Shown here: piece by piece, positions 1-5,675 of the stretch
Layout: each line of letters starts with the position of its first letter
Position numbering within the stretch: position 1 is the first letter of the stretch
Origin: JAUVXJ01 sp034430275
GTDB lineage: Bacteria > Chloroflexota > Anaerolineae > UBA7937 > B3-Chlor
Length of the DNA: 5,933 bases
NCBI GenBank assembly: GCA_034430275.1
Contig: DAOUEW010000108.1
Span: forward strand, 1-5,933
Reading direction: 5' to 3'
The notes under the pieces: model-generated
What the model saw: only the letters and a program-made list of their open reading frames with translations
Databases searched by the model: none
What the model was told of the DNA's origin: nothing
Translations under genes and position numbers: made by a program

Positions 1-1068
1 CGGCACCAGCAGTGCTAGCAGGCGCACGTGGCCCAAGTGCTCAGGGTGCCGCTGGAAGAGTAGATCGAGGGCGTCGAAGCCACGAACGATGTTCTTGCTC
101 GGGTCGATGCGGTCGACCCTCAGTATAGTCTGCTCGCCAAGGCGCTTCTTCATGTGCTCTCGTTCTCGGGCGGTTCTCCGACTGCTGGCGAGCCGCCGCA
201 GCGACCTGAGATCGACGGAGATGGGATAGACGCGGACGAGAAGGGTCTTGCCGTTTCTCCTCACGGTGCAGTCTGAGTAGCTGACCTCTGCACCCGGCAG
301 CAGACTCTCGCAGGTTCTCAAGAAACTGAGCACGTAACGCTTAGTGTGAAAGCCTAGGATGTCGTTGCAGCACAGGCTAGCCAGTATCTGCTCACGAATA
401 GCAGGGGGCAGAACCATCCAGTAGTCCGGCCCAGGCCAAGGGATGTGAATGAAGTGCGAAAGAAGGCAGTCCTTGGGTAGCATGGGAGCCAGTGCTCCGG
501 GGCACAAGTAGAGATGGTAGTCCTGGAGCATGACGACGGCACGACTGTCCTCGCTCGAGGCCTGCGCCGCGATGGCCTCAGCAAAGGCCTGGTTCACCCG
601 CTGGTAGCCCTGCCACGCGGACCACATCTCGGCGTCGAAGGTGGGCACACGTACCAGGTCCCACATGTAGTGCTGGAGGAACCATAGCAAAGGGTTGCTC
701 ACCGTCAGGTAGAAGGAATCGTAGGACTCTTCGGCGGTGAGCACGAAGCGCACCCGGAAATCGTAGTCCTTGGTGGAGTAGGGAAGCAGCTCGCCGGGAT
801 GTTGCTCTGCGATCTCCCGGTCCTCCTCCGACATGGGACTACAGATCCAGATGGGGCTGGCGTAGCGGCTAACCGCGCTGACGGCGCTTACCATGCCACC
901 ACTCCCCCGAGTGGCACGCGCTTTCCCTGATCGGGTCCGTTGAAAGGTGATGGGTCCCCGATTGGAGGCGATGATCAGGGACCGATCGCGGAACATGGAC
1001 TGGACCAGTCTGCGGAGACGCGACCTTCGTGTTCGGATGGTGAGTGGATCCGGTTGTGACTCGCTCAC
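1..1068 (-). CDS. otsA: Trehalose-6-phosphate synthase (GT20 family), C-terminus cut off by the window edge
   Basis: Glycosyltransferase family 20 enzymes of this kind join a glucose from a nucleotide sugar to glucose-6-phosphate, giving trehalose-6-phosphate in the cytoplasm. The frame runs open for 356 codons to the left edge. Visible landmarks, by residue: SNRGP 35-39, SGGM 56-59, SNPLLW 124-129, DYHL 183-186, HIPWP 208-212, GFHT 239-242 and VDRIDPSKN 318-326. By family analogy with E. coli OtsA, R37, W129, D183, H208, R320 and K325 fall at substrate-binding positions, so the visible part looks intact. The missing end should hold the donor-binding part with the conserved glutamate; full proteins are about 470 aa or more. 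The GTG start has GGAG seven bases upstream and an in-frame TGA two codons before it. It creates a basic, Arg-rich 30-residue extension before the family core; M25 (994-996) is an alternative without a ribosome site. A related GT20 activity such as glucosylglycerol-phosphate synthesis is possible but less likely. Confidence 0.9.
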   Translation of the reverse strand, partial: MSESQPDPLTIRTRRSRLRRLVQSMFRDRSLIIASNRGPITFQRTRSGKARATRGSGGMVSAVSAVSRYASPIWICSPMSEEDREIAEQHPGELLPYSTKDYDFRVRFVLTAEESYDSFYLTVSNPLLWFLQHYMWDLVRVPTFDAEMWSAWQGYQRVNQAFAEAIAAQASSEDSRAVVMLQDYHLYLCPGALAPMLPKDCLLSHFIHIPWPGPDYWMVLPPAIREQILASLCCNDILGFHTKRYVLSFLRTCESLLPGAEVSYSDCTVRRNGKTLLVRVYPISVDLRSLRRLASSRRTAREREHMKKRLGEQTILRVDRIDPSKNIVRGFDALDLLFQRHPEHLGHVRLLALLVP

Positions 1069-1075
1069 GTTTCAG

Positions 1076-1079
1076 CTCC
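1076..1079 (-). promoter_or_regulatory. Ribosome binding site deciding the GTG start of the trehalose-6-phosphate synthase
   Basis: On the minus strand GGAG lies seven bases before the GTG at 1066-1068. The in-frame stop TGA (1072-1074) sits between the site and the start, so no longer reading of this frame is possible. The later in-frame ATG at 994-996 has no comparable site. Confidence 0.6.
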
Positions 1080-1151
1080 GCGATGCGCGACGATCAGTCG
1101 ATAACGCTGTGGCTCATCCGGGACACGCTGAGTGTCGATCAGAGGGTGGCT

Positions 1152-1166
1152 GCCGAGTAGCTCGGC
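1152..1166 (-). other. Short GC-rich hairpin between acyl-CoA ligase and trehalose synthase genes
   Basis: GCCGAG and CTCGGC form a perfect 6-bp stem around a 3-base loop in the 165-bp gap after the ligase stop. No T-run follows on the minus strand, so it is not a standard intrinsic terminator. It may weakly attenuate read-through, be a protein site, or be chance. The rest of this gap shows no convincing -35/-10 pair. Confidence 0.3.
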
Positions 1167-1233
1167 GCATGACTCGAAAGGAAGGTCCAATGGGCTAACG
1201 TGACCGAAACGCCATGCATCGATCTGAACCTCC

Positions 1234-3132
1234 CTACCGGTATAGCTCCTCTACAACGTGTTCATACTCTTCTCTGATGAAGTGTTTTCTGAGCTTCATC
1301 GTTGCCGTGAGTTCTACCCCTGTGCGTAGCTGCTGGGGAATGATGGCGAACTTCACGACCTCCTCCCATGGTCTGATGCCCTGGTCTGTGGACGCCCTTT
1401 CCCGGATCTCCTTGCCTATGAGCTCCCTTATCCTCGTGTCCGCTGCCAGGGCGGCGTGTCTGGCCTCCCTGTTGTCGTCGGGAGAGGCTGTGCCGATCTG
1501 TCGCGCGTAGCCTTGCAGGTTGTCCCATTCAGGGAAGACCAAGGCTCCCACGAACTTCCTGTCCGCACCCACGAGCATCACCTCATGGATGTAGGGGCTG
1601 GTGCGGATCATGTCCTCTATAGGCTGGGGGGTTACCCACTCGCCGTTGAGAAGCTTGAAATCGTCGCCTACCCGGCCAAGGATCTTCAGGTCGCCCGTGG
1701 GTGTGATCAATCCGAAGTCGCCAGTGTTGTACCACTTCAGCGGCTGCCCGTCTGATGAGGGCGAGAGCGCCCTGCTGGTCAATTCTTGACTGGTGTAGCC
1801 CTTCATGATCTGGGGGCCCCTGGCGTAGATGACCCCTTGCACGCCCGGCTGCACGGGGTTGAGGTATCTGTCGAGAATCTGAATCTCGGTGCCGGGGATC
1901 GGCTTGCCCGCCGTATACAGCGTACCGCCGAAGAGTCTGACGGTGAGTACAGGGGAGGCCTCTGTCATTCCGTAGGCTTCCAGGACCTCGAGGCCTGCGG
2001 CGTCCAGCAGGTCTTCCACGTACTCCGGGAGGTGGCCACCGCCAAAGACCGCGCCCCTGAGCTCGCCTCCCAGCGTACTTCTCAGCTTGGAAAAGACGAG
2101 CGCGTCCGCCAGCTTGTAGGCAGCGAAGTTGGCCACGGTGTCTCTCACCGCTTTCAGTCTGCCACCCGCGTCATTGTCTTGAAACGGATACCGCCCGTTC
2201 CTCTTGTTCACGGCCTTCTTGTAGATGATTGCCCGCTCGACGAGGCCGGCGACGATCCCGTTGAGGGGAGGTCTTTGCCTCCTTATCTGCTTGTGGACTC
2301 GTTCGTAGAGGGCCGTCCAGACCCTGGGGACTGAGGCGAAGAAGGTCGGCTTCTCCGACGCTAGATCGTTCATCACATCCTTGGGTGTGGTGTAGGACAT
2401 GGAGGCCCCGAGAGACAACACTAGGTAGTCGATGGCCCTCTCGAACAGATGCCAGGGTGGCAGAAGGCTCAACACGCGGTCGTTCTCGGTCAAGCTGAGC
2501 AGCGGGGGAACCACTTCGAACAGGTAGGCGAAATTGGCGTGAGTCAGGATGGTACCCTTCGGGATGCCCTGCGTTCCTGAGGTGTAGACAATAGTCGAGA
2601 TGTCGTCGGGAGATACCTTCTCTCCCGCTTCCACCAGTAGGTTCTCGCTCTGAGCCAGCCGGGTTCTTCCTTCTACGAGAATGTCTTCCAGTGAGTAGAC
2701 GTTCCTCTCCCTTCTGGTCGCTCCGTCGATGACGAAGGCCGAAGCGATGAAGGGGAAGCTCTCCATCACGGACTGGATCCTCTCGAGCACCTCTTCATTC
2801 TCGACGATCAGGAACCTGGGCCGGCAATCGTCCACGATGCCCTCGAGTTCGGGCACAGGTACGGCCGTGTCACGAGGGACATCGGGTGCACCTATCCCTT
2901 GCAGGGCCAGGTTGATCAGGATCCATTCTGGACGATTGTCGCATACCAATCCCACCTTGTCGCCCTTTCCGACCCCCAGGCTGATCATCCCGGCTCCCAA
3001 CTCGAGGACCGTTTGGTAGGCCTCTCGGTAGGTGACGCCGTGGAAGGTGTCCCCTTTCTTGATGCGCTGGAAGTCCTTGTCGGGGAACCTGTGGGCTGTT
3101 CTGTGGAAGTAGCCGAACATGGTGCGTTCCAT
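1234..3132 (-). CDS. Long-chain fatty acid-CoA ligase (AMP-binding, ANL superfamily)
   Basis: It activates fatty acids to acyl-CoA through an acyl-adenylate, using ATP and CoA, and feeds beta-oxidation or lipid synthesis. Numbering from the longest start (3168, 644 aa): DVPR 96-99, P-loop YTSGTQGIPKG 195-205, PPWHLFER 237-244, SVPRVW 279-284, YGMTE 399-403, YNTGD 480-484, GR 498-499 with K505, and the C-terminal-domain lysine in LTATMKLRK at about K625. All ANL core motifs are present, and the length is normal for the roughly 600-660-aa bacterial long-chain ligases carrying a helical insert (about 290-370). I prefer the start at M13 (3132, 632 aa): GGGGAG lies eight bases before it, whereas M1 and M5 lack a ribosome site. 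One oddity is Gln200 where the P-loop usually has Thr. Chain-length preference cannot be read from sequence. A strong promoter of its own lies about 165 bp upstream. Confidence 0.93.
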   Translation of the reverse strand: MERTMFGYFHRTAHRFPDKDFQRIKKGDTFHGVTYREAYQTVLELGAGMISLGVGKGDKVGLVCDNRPEWILINLALQGIGAPDVPRDTAVPVPELEGIVDDCRPRFLIVENEEVLERIQSVMESFPFIASAFVIDGATRRERNVYSLEDILVEGRTRLAQSENLLVEAGEKVSPDDISTIVYTSGTQGIPKGTILTHANFAYLFEVVPPLLSLTENDRVLSLLPPWHLFERAIDYLVLSLGASMSYTTPKDVMNDLASEKPTFFASVPRVWTALYERVHKQIRRQRPPLNGIVAGLVERAIIYKKAVNKRNGRYPFQDNDAGGRLKAVRDTVANFAAYKLADALVFSKLRSTLGGELRGAVFGGGHLPEYVEDLLDAAGLEVLEAYGMTEASPVLTVRLFGGTLYTAGKPIPGTEIQILDRYLNPVQPGVQGVIYARGPQIMKGYTSQELTSRALSPSSDGQPLKWYNTGDFGLITPTGDLKILGRVGDDFKLLNGEWVTPQPIEDMIRTSPYIHEVMLVGADRKFVGALVFPEWDNLQGYARQIGTASPDDNREARHAALAADTRIRELIGKEIRERASTDQGIRPWEEVVKFAIIPQQLRTGVELTATMKLRKHFIREEYEHVVEELYR

Positions 3133-3140
3133 GGCTGACA

Positions 3141-3146
3141 CTCCCC
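3141..3146 (-). promoter_or_regulatory. Ribosome binding site selecting the downstream ATG of the acyl-CoA ligase
   Basis: GGGGAG on the minus strand sits eight bases before the ATG at 3130-3132. The upstream in-frame ATGs at 3166-3168 and 3154-3156 have no purine-rich site at proper distance. Translation therefore probably begins at MERTMF, close to where family homology begins. Confidence 0.6.
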
Positions 3147-3235
3147 AGTGCTTCATAGTGCGTGACATGCTGACTGCGAGGTAGGGACTACACGACGAGG
3201 CCGAGGCGCAAGTCTACCCGTGATGGGGTCGAACT

Positions 3236-3267
3236 GGCCTCACCAGGGAGCAGAAGACCTCACCTGG
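3236..3267 (-). repeat. Tandem direct repeat in the leader of the acyl-CoA ligase
   Basis: On the plus strand, GGCCTCACCAGG (3236-3247) and GACCTCACCTGG (3256-3267) match at 10 of 12 positions. They start exactly 20 bp apart, about two helical turns. Both lie in the predicted untranslated leader downstream of the promoter. The CCAGG and CCTGG ends can also pair as a weak hairpin. This may be a regulator site, RNA structure or chance. Confidence 0.35.
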
Positions 3268-3278
3268 GTTCTCAACTC

Positions 3279-3295
3279 CCCCGTCTCGTTCGGGG
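3279..3295 (-). other. Hairpin at the predicted 5' end of the acyl-CoA ligase transcript
   Basis: CCCCG (3279-3283) and CGGGG (3291-3295) form a 5-bp GC stem around a 7-base loop, directly after the -10 element in the transcribed direction. With transcription starting near 3289, only part of it would be in the RNA, so a DNA-level role or chance is as likely as an RNA hairpin. Confidence 0.25.
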
Positions 3296-3324
3296 ATTAT
3301 ACCATGGACGGCGTGGTCCATCAA
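3296..3324 (-). promoter_or_regulatory. Strong sigma70/SigA-type promoter for the acyl-CoA ligase
   Basis: On the minus strand the -35 element TTGATG (3324-3319) is separated by exactly 17 bp from a perfect -10 TATAAT (3301-3296), which is preceded by TGG, an extended -10. The -35 matches the consensus at four of six bases. The predicted start of transcription is near 3289, giving a leader of about 157 bases before the preferred ATG. The element begins ten bases past the stop of the upstream 231-aa gene, so the ligase should have its own transcript. It is the best promoter I see in the window. Confidence 0.75.
3304..3321. promoter_or_regulatory. Inverted repeat (candidate operator) inside the acyl-CoA ligase promoter
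   Basis: ATGGAC (3304-3309) and GTCCAT (3316-3321) are perfect inverted arms around six bases. They fill the promoter spacer and overlap three bases of the -35 box, so a bound dimeric repressor would block polymerase. The same half-sites recur at 4144-4164. No regulator gene is visible in the window, and the pattern does not match the FadR or PsrA operators I know. Confidence 0.5.
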
Positions 3325-3333
3325 TGGGGACAC

Positions 3334-4029
3334 TCATCCTGACCACCTGGTTCCCTGGGGTGAGGTCCAGGCGAGTCGCACGTTCCTGGGATCGACGTCG
3401 CACTGCCAGGAGGCCTGTACCAGCTCGCGCCACTTGGCCTCGTGGGGCTGAGAGTGCTGGCTGTAGACGAGCACGTACCGGTGGTCCAAGAAGCGCCAGC
3501 CGTTGGAGAGGGTCCCCGAGAGGAGCAGTTTGCGGTAGGCGTGCCCGATGCGGCTGTAGTCGGCTAGGCGGGGCCTTTGGGTTCGCACCAGATGGACCTC
3601 GAGCCCGACCAGGCAAAGAGGGGGGTCTTCCGGCTGGGCTTTGTCTCTGATCTCCTTGCGGAAGACTGCGAAGTCGTCGTTTCTCAGGGCTTTGGGGGAG
3701 GCTTTGTCCACCCACCAGGGATTGAGCACCACCAAATCGTAAGACCCTCGCTGAGCGCGGGCCTCGTCTTCCAGCATCTCGAATCGCAGATCCCCCACCT
3801 GACACTTGAAGGGTGTGGGGTACTCCTGGCGGACGAGCGAAGTCCCACCGGAGGCTTCGTGCAGCGCGAAGGTGGGGTTCTTCAAGAGTAGACTCGACAG
3901 GTTGCTGCACAACTCCGCTTGTTTGGAGAAGGCGCTCGGGTCTCGCATGAACGCCTCAGTCAATTGCCCGATGGCGGCGGTGCAAGCTTTCAGCGTTGAT
4001 GCCTCTCCCGTGCTTGCCCGTTTGGACAT
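3334..4029 (-). CDS. Uncharacterised 231-aa protein, possibly PD-(D/E)XK nuclease-like
   Basis: I do not recognise this family. It is soluble, with no signal peptide or membrane segment. The N-terminal part (about 1-50) looks helical; a mixed alpha/beta region follows with short hydrophobic strands around YDLVVLNPWW (97-106) and LCLVGLEVHLV (138-148), then a Trp- and Arg-rich C-terminus. RQEYP (68-71) ahead of an acidic residue in a strand (D98) and an E-x-H (E144-V-H146) in another strand resembles the E...D...ExK layout of PD-(D/E)XK nucleases, with His where Lys is usual. This is a weak, inferred resemblance. That the gene is real is supported by an AAGGAGGT ribosome site four bases before the ATG and the longest open frame across the region. 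It stands alone, about 157 bp after the amidohydrolase and just before the ligase promoter. An overlapping minus-strand frame (3272-3910) is Arg/Pro-rich shadow. Confidence 0.75.
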   Translation of the reverse strand: MSKRASTGEASTLKACTAAIGQLTEAFMRDPSAFSKQAELCSNLSSLLLKNPTFALHEASGGTSLVRQEYPTPFKCQVGDLRFEMLEDEARAQRGSYDLVVLNPWWVDKASPKALRNDDFAVFRKEIRDKAQPEDPPLCLVGLEVHLVRTQRPRLADYSRIGHAYRKLLLSGTLSNGWRFLDHRYVLVYSQHSQPHEAKWRELVQASWQCDVDPRNVRLAWTSPQGTRWSG

Positions 4030-4033
4030 CTAC

Positions 4034-4041
4034 ACCTCCTT
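4034..4041 (-). promoter_or_regulatory. Consensus ribosome binding site of the 231-aa gene
   Basis: AAGGAGGT on the minus strand sits four bases before the ATG at 4027-4029. It is the fullest Shine-Dalgarno match in the window and fixes this start, supporting that this otherwise unrecognised frame is a real gene. Confidence 0.75.
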
Positions 4042-4143
4042 CTTCGTGAGGCTGTTGCGCTGTGCTCTGACAGTCTATCCTGCTCGAAGCGCGTCACGCG
4101 TTCCCGGCACCGTATGGATCTGACTCCCGATTCGATGGGGTCA

Positions 4144-4164
4144 CATGGACAGTGCTCGTCCATG
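4144..4164. promoter_or_regulatory. Second inverted repeat with the same half-sites, upstream of the 231-aa gene
   Basis: CATGGAC (4144-4150) and GTCCATG (4158-4164) are perfect 7-bp inverted arms around seven bases, about 115 bp before the 231-aa gene and just after the amidohydrolase stop. The inner six bases of each arm equal those at 3304-3321. In RNA it could form a hairpin, but no T-run follows, so an operator is favoured over a terminator. I could not find a convincing -35/-10 pair beside it. Confidence 0.4.
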
Positions 4165-4173
4165 GGTCTGCCA

Positions 4174-4183
4174 GGTAGCTACC
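4174..4183. repeat. Perfect 10-bp palindrome just after the amidohydrolase stop
   Basis: GGTAGCTACC reads the same on both strands. It lies a few bases after the amidohydrolase stop codon (4187-4189) and ten bases from the inverted repeat at 4144-4164. It is too short for a terminator stem; the meaning is unknown and it may be chance. Confidence 0.2.
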
Positions 4184-4186
4184 ATG

Positions 4187-5560
4187 CTAGTCCGGCGCGA
4201 TGAACCGACCGCTCCCTCTCTTGGCCAGGATTTTGCCCTGTCGGAACACGATGCGACCCGCGGAGATGGTAACAGCCACCTCTCCCTGAAGCGCCATGCC
4301 ATCGTAGAGCTTGTCCACGTCTCTGGCCTGGCTGAACATGAGGTCCCGGGTCATAACTATCTCCGGACGTGGATCGTAGATACAGATGTCGGCATCGGCG
4401 CCCGGGGCGATGGTGCCCTTCCGTCCACCCAGGCCAAACAGGCGTGCGGGCTCGGCACTGACCAGCCGCACAGCCTGTTCGAGCGAAAGGCGCCCCCTGA
4501 GGGCAGCCGTGATCATCATGGGCAGGAGGGTCTGTACGCCAGGCCCGCCAGACGGCGCTAGCCAGGTCGCTTCCCGCCCCCGCTCTTTTTCCTCGACCAG
4601 ATACGGCCCATGATCGCTGCTTACCACGCTGAGCGTCCCGTCAGAGAGGCCCGTCCAGAGCGCCCGTTGGTCGGCGACGCTACGGATCGGAGGGTTGAAT
4701 TTGGCATAGGGTCCCAGGCGCAGGTAGTCCTGCTCTGTGAAGAAGAGATAGTGAGGGCAGGTCTCCGCTGACACGTCCACTCCATCGCGTTGAAAGCGCC
4801 GAATCACCGCCACTGCATGGGCTGAGCTAACGTGAGCCACGTGCACCGGCGTCTCCAGGTCTTCGGCCATAGCGAGGAGCGTGGCTACCGCCACCGCCTC
4901 GACCACCGGCGGGCGGGAGTCCATGTGCGCCTGGAGGTCGGTGCGCCCCTGCCCTTTTATGCGCGCCAGACCTGCTTCCAGCATGGAGTCGCTCTCACAG
5001 TGTACCACGATACGTCTTCCCGTCTCCTTGACGAGGGCCAGTGTCTGGTACAGTTCCTCGTCCTCGGTCAGGCATATGCCCACGAATTCGTCCTCGCGAC
5101 CCAGCACAGGCCGGTGCAGGAAGATCTTGAAACCTATGGCTCCTTGATCGATCATGCCCAGCACGTCGTCGCGGTTTAGTGTGCCCGGGGCACCGTAGAG
5201 ACCGACGTCGATGATGGCTTGCTCTTCGATCAAGCGGCGGCGATTGAGGAAGATCTCGGGAGTGGCGCAGCCAGGCTTGGAGATGGGCATCTCCAGGACC
5301 GTGGTCACGCCGCCCGCGGCCGCGGCGCGTGTCTCCGTGTAGAAATCGCCCCGCTCTGGATAGGCTGGAGTGCGGCTATGGAAGTGCACGTCGACCGCGC
5401 CGGGAAGTACGAGCAAACCGGAGGCATGTATAGTCTCCTCCGCCGGCGGCAGAGCGCCGGGGGTGCTCAGAGCCGCGATGCGTCCGTTGTCGATTCCGAC
5501 GTCGGCGTGCAAGTGTCCGTGCTCAGTGACTATCTCTCCTCCCGTGATTGCCAAGTCCAC
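4187..5560 (-). CDS. Cyclic amidohydrolase (hydantoinase/dihydropyrimidinase/allantoinase family)
   Basis: Enzymes of this family open cyclic amide rings such as hydantoins, dihydropyrimidines, allantoin or dihydroorotate with a two-metal centre in a TIM barrel in the cytoplasm. The 457-aa product keeps every ligand: H59 and H61 (DVHFH), carboxylated-lysine candidate K145 (GFK), H187 (VVHCES), H243 (VAHVSS) and D316 (SSDHGP). ETCPHY (266-271) and KFNPPIR (287-293) are also typical. An N-terminal beta-sandwich piece (1-50) and a C-terminal one (from about 380, GTIAPGADADI) complete the fold, and the length is normal. The start chosen is GTG with AGGAGGT six bases upstream. The open frame continues back to an ATG at 5749, but those 63 residues are Arg/Ser-rich, overlap the upstream lyase gene and lack family character. 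Substrate cannot be told from sequence; the neighbouring ammonia-lyase makes a hydantoin-type or purine-ring role plausible. Confidence 0.93.
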   Translation of the reverse strand: MDLAITGGEIVTEHGHLHADVGIDNGRIAALSTPGALPPAEETIHASGLLVLPGAVDVHFHSRTPAYPERGDFYTETRAAAAGGVTTVLEMPISKPGCATPEIFLNRRRLIEEQAIIDVGLYGAPGTLNRDDVLGMIDQGAIGFKIFLHRPVLGREDEFVGICLTEDEELYQTLALVKETGRRIVVHCESDSMLEAGLARIKGQGRTDLQAHMDSRPPVVEAVAVATLLAMAEDLETPVHVAHVSSAHAVAVIRRFQRDGVDVSAETCPHYLFFTEQDYLRLGPYAKFNPPIRSVADQRALWTGLSDGTLSVVSSDHGPYLVEEKERGREATWLAPSGGPGVQTLLPMMITAALRGRLSLEQAVRLVSAEPARLFGLGGRKGTIAPGADADICIYDPRPEIVMTRDLMFSQARDVDKLYDGMALQGEVAVTISAGRIVFRQGKILAKRGSGRFIAPD

Positions 5561-5566
5561 CTGGCT

Positions 5567-5573
5567 ACCTCCT
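5567..5573 (-). promoter_or_regulatory. Ribosome binding site fixing the GTG start of the amidohydrolase
   Basis: AGGAGGT on the minus strand lies six bases before GTG (5558-5560). Family homology begins at once after this codon (VDLAITGG), so the longer frame starting at 5749 is very probably a false extension. The rest of the 115-bp gap to the lyase stop shows no convincing promoter or terminator. Confidence 0.75.
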
Positions 5574-5675
5574 AGGAAGTCTACGTGACTGTGCCTGGTC
5601 TCGCTGACTTGTGCGGTATCCTTTCCCGACGGCTGCTGCGTTGACTCTCCAGATCGGGCGCCCTGCCTGGCTGCT

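Noticed and set aside
947..1198. 83-codon plus-strand frame over the trehalose synthase start
   Set aside because: Antisense to the conserved SNRGP region, Arg/Met-rich, no motif. The minus-strand reading gives clear GT20 homology.
1786..2334. 182-codon plus-strand open frame opposite the acyl-CoA ligase
   Set aside because: It lies wholly antisense to a well-supported gene, has no ribosome site I can see and no recognisable motif; GC-rich codon bias opens such frames.
3222..3240. GTTCGA on the minus strand resembling a tRNA T-arm
   Set aside because: The flanking bases do not pair as a 5-bp T-stem and there is no acceptor, D- or anticodon arm nearby.
3272..3910. 212-codon minus-strand frame overlapping the 231-aa gene
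   Set aside because: It is Arg/Pro/Gly-rich in the manner of shadow frames, runs through the ligase promoter, and lacks the consensus ribosome site that the 231-aa frame has.
4090..4100. CGCG-TCA-CGCG inverted repeat upstream of the 231-aa gene
   Set aside because: Only a 4-bp self-complementary stem, expected by chance in GC-rich DNA.
5219..5575. 118-codon plus-strand frame opposite the amidohydrolase N-terminus
   Set aside because: Antisense to conserved metal-binding coding sequence, with no family features of its own.
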